From assembly GCA_019752975.1 (NCBI GenBank), contig JAIELM010000361.1, forward strand, positions 1-5,009: a stretch of DNA of 5,009 nucleotides, read 5' to 3'. The DNA is from Undibacterium sp. GTDB lineage: Bacteria; Pseudomonadota; Gammaproteobacteria; Burkholderiales; Burkholderiaceae_D. The notes under the pieces are model-generated. The model saw only the letters and a list, made by a program, of their open reading frames with translations, was not told the origin of the DNA and did not search any database. The translations under genes and the position numbers were made by a program. Below, piece after piece: positions 1 to 5,009 of the stretch; the first letter of the stretch is position 1, and each line of letters opens with the position of its first letter.

Positions 1-177
1 TTTTTTCTTTTTTTCTACATGATGGCCTACCGCACAGCCTATTGCCGCGCCAACGACAGCGTGCTTTCCGGCGACATGGCCAGCTACGCCACCGACTACA
101 GCACCTTTGACGCAGCCAGCACTGGCACTGGAATTTGCCACAACCAACGCGATTACTACTAGACATTTTTTTAGCAT
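1..177 (-). CDS. exported glycine-zipper (2TM-type) protein, 3' end outside window
   Basis: This is a short gene on the minus strand, open at the left edge; 59 codons are visible. Residues 1-20 form a signal peptide: MLKK, then a hydrophobic LVVIALVVA stretch, then an ASA|G signal peptidase I site. The mature part is a textbook glycine zipper, with glycines every fourth residue at 25, 29, 33 and 37 and again at 43, 47 and 51, ending in a lysine run. Cys22 and Cys48 flank the zipper and could pair. Ser at -3 of Cys22 argues against a lipobox. The ATG at 177 is chosen because GGAG lies at 184-187, six bases upstream; an in-frame ATG at 189 would overlap that site. Glycine-zipper proteins of this kind are periplasmic or membrane-inserting, mostly of unknown role and sometimes stress linked. 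The family call is firm from the motif; the function is unknown. Confidence 0.75.
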   Translation of the reverse strand, partial: MLKKCLVVIALVVANSSASAGCVKGAVVGGVAGHVAGKHAVVGAAIGCAVGHHVEKKKK

Positions 178-183
178 GATTCT

Positions 184-187
184 CTCC
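184..187 (-). promoter_or_regulatory. ribosome binding site of the glycine-zipper gene
   Basis: GGAG lies six bases before the ATG at 177 on the minus strand. It decides the start against the in-frame ATG at 189, which it overlaps. A weak promoter-like pair (TTGATT 216-221 and TAAACT 194-199, 16 bases apart) sits just upstream, but would place the transcript start almost on the ribosome site, so I do not call it. Confidence 0.55.
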
Positions 188-298
188 ATAAATAGTTTAA
201 AAACGTACATAATTAAATCAATAACTTTGCCACTGTCTTACCTACCTCCGACAATTTTACAAAATAGCCGAGCGCAAGAGTTAAGTATCTTCCTTTAT

Positions 299-610
299 TT
301 ACTTTTGCTTGTGCACAAAATCCGCTGTTTTTTTAAATGCGAGTGATCCTTCGTTCATTTTGTATTGATCCACCAGCGCTTGGGCAGTGGTGGAATGTTT
401 TAATAGAGCGATTCGCTGATCAATGTTATCTTGTGTGACGATAATCTCTAAAAATTTGTGCGCGAAGTTGACATTGTTTTTTACCTCGTTTGGCGAGGCA
501 CAGTTGACCTTTACGGTGGCGCGATCTTGTAGCAGCATCATCTCTATGCCAGGTAAGCCAACCCCCGCCATCGACACCAAAAAATCTACCGCTTTTGGAT
601 GCTGATTGAC
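299..610 (-). pseudogene. remnant of an alpha/beta hydrolase (S9/dienelactone-hydrolase-like), internal fragment
   Basis: A minus-strand frame ends at TAA 299-301. Its reading resembles the stretch that follows the nucleophile elbow in a family of bacterial alpha/beta hydrolases: QHPKAVDF, then LVSMAGVGLPG, then EMMLLQD (about 548-600), then an alpha-helical region, then MNEGSL near 345. The usual upstream GHSxGG elbow is absent, and so are the downstream 'xxDPxP...CPVLxLxGxxD' strand and the Asp/His of the triad. The frame runs back without a stop to the TGA of the LytTR gene at 653-655 and has no convincing start codon: TTG 580, GTG 577 and ATG 571 all fall inside the conserved strand and have no ribosome site. 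I read it as a fragment truncated at both ends. The family assignment is from memory of the motif pattern. The alternative is a small uncharacterised protein starting at 580. Confidence 0.5.
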
Positions 611-652
611 AGTTGAAATTCCTATCCGTAAAAGATTATTTTGCAGTGGGTG

Positions 653-1924
653 TCATAACATTTGTCGAAATTTTCGGATAAAAGCCTCAGAAACGGGTAA
701 CTGCTCGCGTCGACTTTTTAGTTTTACGATCAACTCTCCACCCACATTCGGCGTAATGCTGGCGATTTCAAGAATATTGATAACGATAGAGCGATGCATC
801 CTCCAAAATTGATCTGGATCTAACTCATCGAGCAATTCCTTCAAAGATTTTTTAATCAAAACTTCAGAGTCCGCCAGTACGACACGCGTATATTTTTGAT
901 CTGCTTGAAAATAAATGATGTCGTCTATCACAATCAAGCGCATAGAGTTGCCAACTGTCGCCGATATCCATCGCAAATAATTAGGACGGTTCTTTTTTTG
1001 CGTGCTGACCTCTAAATCTTGCTCTTCATTGTCTAGCTGCTCGACGGGTGCTTGGTTCTCAGATTCAATTTTTACTATGCTAGAAGGAGCGTCAGGCGAG
1101 GTTTGTATTTGGCTTTTTTTGGTGCGAAGCACGGTCATTAAATGCGCTACCCGTCTTTTGGTGAAGACTAAGTTGGCACGAAAATCCAGCAATTCTAAAA
1201 CTAGCCTAGTTAAACCAAACACCAGCCATGCAGTCACTACGCCCATTAGCAAATGTGCTTGACTGATCCATTTTCCATGGAATTTGATGGACTTTAATTC
1301 AATATGGTGTAACCCATCCAATGCCGAAGCAGCAGTTGACAATTCAACGTAGACTACTTTATCAATGCTCATCTGTGTATTTTCCAAAGGCACCTTTCTT
1401 TCATCTATCCACCAAGTTGGCACATGAAACAATTTAAGTGAAAAGTTGATATTGCCTGAAGGAGGTACTTCAAATGTGACTTCATTTACTTTTAATGAAT
1501 TGAAGACTTGGGGCTTGGAAAGCACATCGTCATAATTGCGCAAATACATACGAATAAAATTAGGCCCTTTTCCTGAATAGTCAACATTCAAACTAACCGA
1601 ATCGAAAGCGCTGAAATCAACACCATCTGGAGCAAAGGTAAGCGGTATCGTAAGTCCACAAAAAGGCCATGGATATTTCGTCTGTAGTTGACAATCCAAG
1701 AACAACGATTTACCAGAACGCCACATTGTAGCAACCGAAGCCCCTTCATCAGGAGTTTCACTATCACTGTATGCCACCGCTTTGTGACCACTTTGAGAAT
1801 CAATCACATACACCCGATTCATACCAAAATGATTCCAGATGAGTAATGTAATTGTGCCCACGATCAGCAGCCGCAGGCTGTAATGCAAGATAGTAAAAAC
1901 ACGATTGCGAGTAGTAATACGCAT
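653..1924 (-). CDS. membrane-anchored LytTR-family transcriptional regulator with extracytoplasmic sensor-like domain
   Basis: A complete gene of 423 residues, ATG at 1922-1924 to TGA at 653-655. A short basic N-terminus is followed by a transmembrane helix at about 14-32. Residues about 35-218 form a predicted extracytoplasmic, beta-rich domain resembling CIA30/galactose-binding-like modules (FDSVSLNVDY, RMYLRNYDD, VPTWWIDERKVPLE). A second helix lies at about 223-245. A charged linker (about 250-315, rich in Glu, Gln and Lys) leads to a LytTR domain at about 320-423 with typical elements: IIYFQADQKYTRV, KKSLKELLDELDPDQFWRMHRS, and a C-terminal LPVSEAFIRKFRQML. LytTR domains bind DNA through beta strands; here the domain would act from the inner membrane as a one-component regulator, since no receiver or kinase is present. 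Only a weak GAG (1931-1933) precedes the start. It is divergent from the FN3/hydrolase-like gene, so that gene is a candidate target. Domain calls are strong for LytTR and moderate for the outer domain; the ligand is unknown. Confidence 0.85.
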   Translation of the reverse strand: MRITTRNRVFTILHYSLRLLIVGTITLLIWNHFGMNRVYVIDSQSGHKAVAYSDSETPDEGASVATMWRSGKSLFLDCQLQTKYPWPFCGLTIPLTFAPDGVDFSAFDSVSLNVDYSGKGPNFIRMYLRNYDDVLSKPQVFNSLKVNEVTFEVPPSGNINFSLKLFHVPTWWIDERKVPLENTQMSIDKVVYVELSTAASALDGLHHIELKSIKFHGKWISQAHLLMGVVTAWLVFGLTRLVLELLDFRANLVFTKRRVAHLMTVLRTKKSQIQTSPDAPSSIVKIESENQAPVEQLDNEEQDLEVSTQKKNRPNYLRWISATVGNSMRLIVIDDIIYFQADQKYTRVVLADSEVLIKKSLKELLDELDPDQFWRMHRSIVINILEIASITPNVGGELIVKLKSRREQLPVSEAFIRKFRQML

Positions 1925-2035
1925 GTTTATCTCGTGACAGTAAGCAAGAAATACCCAAGCTTGAGATTAAATAAGATGGTAGTCAAGTGGTGTTGCTATT
2001 TTTAAATTTTATCAAGAGCTTGTTGATCGCGATAT

Positions 2036-2071
2036 TGCTTATTTATAACATTAAATGTTACTTAATAAGCA
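2036..2071. repeat. nested AT-rich palindrome (possible operator or cruciform)
   Basis: Outer arms TGCTTATT (2036-2043) and AATAAGCA (2064-2071) are perfect inverted copies. Inside them lies TAACATTAAATGTTA (2046-2060), with perfect 7-base arms around one central A. Together they can fold into an interrupted hairpin, or present two dyads to DNA-binding dimers. The element is about 110 bases upstream of the LytTR start and about 290 upstream of the rightward ATG, consistent with an operator, but no T-tract follows that would make it a terminator. The inverted symmetry is seen directly; the role is inference. Confidence 0.5.
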
Positions 2072-2244
2072 TTAAACTAGGGCGCAATCACTTCCTTTAT
2101 TCCAATAAACACCGCCTTCATTCCTTCAAATCCCCAGTTAAACACCCTCAACATCGTAGGTCAAAATATTTGTTCTAAGCTTGTGTCAATGCCATTTTTA
2201 ACTAGAAACAGTTTATTGAGTAGAAGACATTAATTTGCATCCTC

Positions 2245-2309
2245 AGGGCTTATGCAAAAAGGGTGTGCATGGCGCACCCTACACGATATCGAATTTTTGC
2301 GTAAGTCCT
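2245..2309. repeat. MITE-like element: 16-base terminal inverted repeats around a hairpin
   Basis: The left end AGGGCTTATGCAAAAA (2245-2260) and right end TTTTTGCGTAAGTCCT (2294-2309) are inverted copies over 16 positions, with only two differences, both of the G-T wobble type. They enclose a GC-rich hairpin and a short spacer, giving a 65-base non-coding unit with nested symmetry. This is the design of a miniature inverted-repeat element or a dispersed intergenic palindrome. No clear target-site duplication is visible (flanks ATCCTC and ATGCCT). From memory, GGACTTACGCA-like ends occur on small IS5-type or MITE elements; this is unverified. The rightward promoter candidate begins inside the right end. 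Confidence 0.55.
2260..2280. repeat. GC-rich hairpin inside the MITE-like element
   Basis: Arms AGGGTGTGC (2260-2268) and GCGCACCCT (2272-2280) pair over nine positions with one G-T wobble around an ATG loop. The hairpin stands out from the AT-rich surroundings. Read on the minus strand, it is followed at once by a run of T (2256-2260), so it could also act as an intrinsic terminator for leftward transcription, shielding the LytTR side from antisense transcripts of the rightward gene. On the plus strand the T-run comes 13 bases later, too far for a classical terminator. Confidence 0.55.
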
Positions 2310-2324
2310 ATGCCTAAGTATAAA
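2297..2324 (+). promoter_or_regulatory. candidate sigma70-type promoter for the FN3/hydrolase-like gene
   Basis: TTGCGT (2297-2302, three of six to the -35 consensus) and TATAAA (2319-2324, five of six to the -10 consensus) are 16 bases apart. A start near 2331 would give a leader of about 27 bases. The -35 lies in the right inverted end of the MITE-like element, so the element may have supplied or rewired the promoter. The -35 is weak; an activator such as the neighbouring LytTR protein could compensate. This is inference from pattern only. Confidence 0.35.
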
Positions 2325-2345
2325 CAACGAATTTACAACACACCC

Positions 2346-2350
2346 AAGGA
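2346..2350 (+). promoter_or_regulatory. ribosome binding site of the FN3/hydrolase-like gene
   Basis: AAGGA lies seven bases before the ATG at 2358. It fixes this start, which also directly opens a signal-peptide-like N-terminus. Confidence 0.65.
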
Positions 2351-2357
2351 ATATATT

Positions 2358-5009
2358 ATGAAAGCACTTCATACACTAACTCTTGCCATGGGCCTGTGCT
2401 TAGCAGCCAGTAGTAGTGGCTCCCCTGCACCTAACAATACGATTACGACAGATACGACAACTACAGCATTCGCCCCAGCTACTTCCTACTCATTGAACTT
2501 GCACGCACAAGCGATCAGCGCAACGCGTGTCAAGCTGACGTGGAGCGCGATCAGTAATCATGGTGCTGTCGTCAAATATCAAGTCATACGAGCCGGCACG
2601 GCAGGCGTGCTGCCTGAAACGACGTTGACAAATTATAGCGATACCACGGTGATAGGGAGCACTCATTACTCCTATCAAGTCCAAGCAGTGGACGCTCATG
2701 GCAAGGTGTTGAGCAAATCCTATTCAATCTCAGTCAAAACACCTAGCGCTAAGGACACTATTGCACCGACTATCCCCAACGCGCTGCAAGCAGAGATGTT
2801 TAATACGACGACGGTCAATCTGAGATGGGCGGCGAGTATCGATAACGTCGCTGTCGTCAAGTACCAAATCGTGCGTAGCGACGAATCTGGAATACTAGCC
2901 GAAACCCCTACCACGAATTACCGTGATACCACGGTCCAAGGTAACACCAGATATTCGTATCAAGTCAGAGCACTTGATGCTGCTAATAATAGCTCAGGCT
3001 GGTCTCGCAGTGCGACGATTAAGACCCCTGCCACGATAGACATCATCGCACCTAGCACGCCAAGCAATTTACTGGCAGTCGCGCCTAGTGCTACGCGGAT
3101 CAACCTGACTTGGACGGCAAGTACCGACAATGTCGGCGTTGCCAAGTACCAGATTATGCGGGTCGGTACCGCAGGTGTTTTAGCCGAAACCACATCCACC
3201 AATTACAGCGATACCACCGTCGTTGGTAACACTACTTATTCGTATCAAGTTAAGGCGGTTGATGCGGCTCATAATATGTCAGGTTTGTCTAATACCGCTT
3301 CTGCCAAAACCCCTGCTGCCGCGGACACCACCGCGCCCAGCACACCAACGAGCTTGAACGCGGTGGCTGCCAGTGCAACGCGGATCAACCTGACATGGAC
3401 GGCCAGTACCGATAATGTGGGTGTGGCGAAATATCAAATCTTACGCGTTGGCACCACTGGCGTTTTTGCTGAAACGACGAGCATAAGTTATAGCGATACG
3501 ACAGTAGTAGGTAGTACGAGTTATTCGTATCAAGTCAAAGCGGTGGATGCGGCCAATAATGCGTCCAATTTATCGAATACCGCTACCGTCCAAACACCCG
3601 CTCCTGATGCTGTTGCTCCTAAAAATGCCGTTGGGATGAATATAGGCGGGGTGGCTGATTGGATGGGGGACATCATGTTCGCCGACGCCATGAAATCATC
3701 TCGGGCCTGGACCAGCGCAACGCCTGGTGGTGGCAATCTTCCTGCTTCTAGCTTGGATGCACACGGTTGGCCCAAAACGGATGCCTTTGTCATGGTGTTT
3801 TCGGGACTTCTCACGCGCGATAATTCTGGGACCTACGCGCTCTCTTATGAAAGCAATGCGGACGCCACCGTGTCCTTGTTCGCCAATGCCACTCTGACCA
3901 ACAAAGTGCGCAATGCAGCGACGGGCCTTACCACTGCCAAGATCGTTATGACTGGCACGGGAGATCAAACCTCCTTTTTGGGGATCACTTTTTCGAATAC
4001 CGACGGCGGCGTACGCCACGTGAAACTGATGCGTCCCATCGCCCCAGGAAGTGCCACCAGCCATGCGGTGACAGAAGATTTTTCACGCCCCTTTCTTCTT
4101 GCACTCTCACCTTTCCGGGCGATCCGTTTTATGGGCTATCTGAATACCATCCAAAACCCGCAGGTGGCTTGGACTGACCGCGTTAAACCGAATTATTCGT
4201 CCTTCGAGGCATTCAATGTAGGCGGTTCGTGGGAGCACCTCATCAAGATGTGCAACCAAACCCATAAAGATGGATGGATACAAATCCCCTTTAAAGCCAA
4301 TGACGAGTATATACGGCAACTGGCGATTTTATTTCGGGATGGCGGCACCGATGATGAGGGAAACGTCTATCCGGGTCTGGATCCTGAGGTACATATTTAC
4401 ATTGAATATTCCAACGAGCTGTGGAACTTCTTTGGGCCTTTTGAGGCTGGCGCCAACTACCAACAAGCTGTTCTTGAACATGACGTGGGCGATCCTTACA
4501 GATACAACTATGATGACCCCAACACCAACAACTCCTATGCTTGGGGTTTTAGCCGTGTCGCTAGACGAGCAGTGGACATCAGCCGAATCTTTCGCAGCGT
4601 AGTCGGTGATGCCAAAATGATGACCCAATTTAGGCCAGTGTTTGAATGGCAGGCGGCAAATCCTACGACGGGTTCTGATCCACTTATTTATTTGGAAAAG
4701 GCCTACATACCCTTGGTGGACTTTGGTAAACCTGTGAGTTATTTCTTCTACGGGGGCGGCGGTTCGACTTACTACTATGCCTTGCACAGCGATAATTTCA
4801 CCTATGATTCTTTCTGGAGCGCCCACTCCATGGATCCCAACTATTTTGGGGAAATCTATGTGAAACCCAATGCGAATATTCTCGCCATGTATGGACTCAA
4901 ACCCGTGTCTTATGAGGGCGGGCACAGCTTTGATGATTTCGGCAATGCAGCGGACAATGCCATCTATGTACAAGCATGGACGGATCCAAAAATAAAAGCC
5001 TCGGTGATC
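2358..5009 (+). CDS. secreted FN3-repeat protein with putative clan GH-A-like glycoside hydrolase domain, 3' end outside window
   Basis: One frame runs without a stop from ATG 2358 through the right edge: at least 884 residues. Residues 1-17 look like a signal peptide (MKALHTLTLAMGLCLAA), followed by a Ser/Thr-rich linker to about 40. Four fibronectin type III modules follow at about 41-135, 136-230, 231-325 and 326-414, each with a central KYQI(V/L/M)R strand and a YSYQV(K/R/Q)A strand. From about 423 a large domain begins with GMNIGGVADW, resembling the first strand of TIM-barrel proteins annotated as cellulose-binding or glycoside-hydrolase-like. It has a probable beta-sandwich insert at about 460-565. 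It then shows IYIEYSNELWN, where Asn686-Glu687 match the acid/base signature of clan GH-A, and VSYEGGHSF with Glu853 as candidate nucleophile. The pair and its order fit a retaining hydrolase. The substrate is not deducible; a polysaccharide is likely. The C-terminus is missing. It is divergent from the membrane LytTR regulator. Confidence 0.8.
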   Translation, partial: MKALHTLTLAMGLCLAASSSGSPAPNNTITTDTTTTAFAPATSYSLNLHAQAISATRVKLTWSAISNHGAVVKYQVIRAGTAGVLPETTLTNYSDTTVIGSTHYSYQVQAVDAHGKVLSKSYSISVKTPSAKDTIAPTIPNALQAEMFNTTTVNLRWAASIDNVAVVKYQIVRSDESGILAETPTTNYRDTTVQGNTRYSYQVRALDAANNSSGWSRSATIKTPATIDIIAPSTPSNLLAVAPSATRINLTWTASTDNVGVAKYQIMRVGTAGVLAETTSTNYSDTTVVGNTTYSYQVKAVDAAHNMSGLSNTASAKTPAAADTTAPSTPTSLNAVAASATRINLTWTASTDNVGVAKYQILRVGTTGVFAETTSISYSDTTVVGSTSYSYQVKAVDAANNASNLSNTATVQTPAPDAVAPKNAVGMNIGGVADWMGDIMFADAMKSSRAWTSATPGGGNLPASSLDAHGWPKTDAFVMVFSGLLTRDNSGTYALSYESNADATVSLFANATLTNKVRNAATGLTTAKIVMTGTGDQTSFLGITFSNTDGGVRHVKLMRPIAPGSATSHAVTEDFSRPFLLALSPFRAIRFMGYLNTIQNPQVAWTDRVKPNYSSFEAFNVGGSWEHLIKMCNQTHKDGWIQIPFKANDEYIRQLAILFRDGGTDDEGNVYPGLDPEVHIYIEYSNELWNFFGPFEAGANYQQAVLEHDVGDPYRYNYDDPNTNNSYAWGFSRVARRAVDISRIFRSVVGDAKMMTQFRPVFEWQAANPTTGSDPLIYLEKAYIPLVDFGKPVSYFFYGGGGSTYYYALHSDNFTYDSFWSAHSMDPNYFGEIYVKPNANILAMYGLKPVSYEGGHSFDDFGNAADNAIYVQAWTDPKIKASVI
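2478..3617 (+). repeat. four tandem fibronectin type III modules, 285-base period
   Basis: Equivalent codons recur exactly 285 bases (95 codons) apart: the Thr codon before the first conserved strand is at 2523, 2808, 3093 and 3378. Unit starts are near 2478, 2763, 3048 and 3333, joined by KTPxxxD-type linkers. Units 3 and 4 are the closest pair, about four fifths identical in protein by eye, with near-identical stretches such as TRINLTWTASTDNVGVAKYQ. Unit 1 is the most diverged: it replaces the DNVGV turn with NHGAV and lacks the proline-rich start. This indicates recent duplication of the inner units. Such modules usually act as spacers or carbohydrate/cell-wall-proximal linkers in secreted polysaccharide-degrading enzymes. 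Confidence 0.85.

Larger units (their letters stand above)
1925..2357. other. divergent intergenic region (433 bases), AT-rich, non-coding
   Basis: This region lies between the start of the LytTR gene (minus) and the start of the FN3/hydrolase-like gene (plus), so it should hold both promoters. It contains an AT-rich nested palindrome (2036-2071), a MITE-like inverted-repeat element (2245-2309) and a candidate rightward promoter (2297-2324). For the LytTR gene I see only a possible extended -10, TGATAAAAT, at 2006-2014 on the minus strand, without a good -35, and a TTGACT near 1986 on the minus strand without a matching -10. A small open frame at 1987-2178 (plus) has low-complexity, AT-driven composition and no ribosome site, and is not called. 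I see no tRNA or riboswitch pattern. Confidence 0.7.

Noticed and set aside
1..162. Open plus-strand frame from the left edge to TAG 160-162
   Set aside because: It is the opposite strand of the glycine-zipper gene, which has a signal peptide, ribosome site and clear motif; the plus reading shows no recognisable pattern.
107..346. Plus-strand open frame of 79 codons with a TTG start
   Set aside because: It overlaps the glycine-zipper start and the hydrolase fragment on the other strand, is low in complexity and has no ribosome site.
1987..2178. Plus-strand open frame of 63 codons with a hydrophobic N-terminus (GTG start)
   Set aside because: It lies in AT-rich intergenic DNA across the nested palindrome, has no ribosome site, and its hydrophobicity follows from base composition.
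2391..2402. Cys14 of the large secreted protein as a lipoprotein cysteine
   Set aside because: The preceding residues Met-Gly-Leu do not fit a lipobox.
2478..3617. Regularly spaced repeats as a possible CRISPR or satellite array
   Set aside because: The period is 285 bases, the units are coding throughout and show the FN3 pattern at protein level.
4329..4973. Minus-strand open frame of 214 codons
   Set aside because: It is fully antisense to the hydrolase-like domain, whose plus-strand frame is continuous and carries recognisable motifs; the same holds for the shorter minus frames between 2490 and 4319.

Overview
The window looks like chromosomal DNA of a Gram-negative bacterium. A beta- or gammaproteobacterium fits best; the style of the LytTR regulator and the glycine-zipper protein suggests Burkholderiales/Oxalobacteraceae-like, but this is inference from protein style and was not tested. 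Coding DNA is of moderate GC. The 433-base gap between the two divergent genes is clearly AT-richer.

Layout. Positions 1-177 (minus) hold the N-terminal part of a small exported glycine-zipper protein cut by the left edge. Positions 299-610 (minus) hold what looks like an internal fragment of an alpha/beta hydrolase, decayed at both ends. Positions 653-1924 (minus) encode a complete 423-residue membrane-anchored regulator: a transmembrane helix, an extracytoplasmic beta-rich domain, a second helix, a linker and a C-terminal LytTR DNA-binding domain. Positions 1925-2357 are non-coding and hold an AT-rich nested palindrome, a MITE-like element with 16-base inverted ends around a GC-rich hairpin, and a possible promoter and ribosome binding site for the rightward gene. 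From 2358 to the right edge (plus) a single uninterrupted frame of at least 884 codons encodes a secreted protein. It has four fibronectin type III modules in an exact 285-base period, followed by a large putative glycoside-hydrolase-like domain carrying two candidate catalytic glutamates.

How the parts may work together. The regulator and the secreted multidomain protein are divergent and share one intergenic region. A plausible reading is that the membrane LytTR protein senses an envelope or extracellular (perhaps carbohydrate) signal through its outer domain and controls transcription locally, including the enzyme-like gene. The arrangement supports this, but no binding site is proven. The left part, with a hydrolase remnant and an unrelated small envelope protein, looks like a rearranged region unrelated to that pair.
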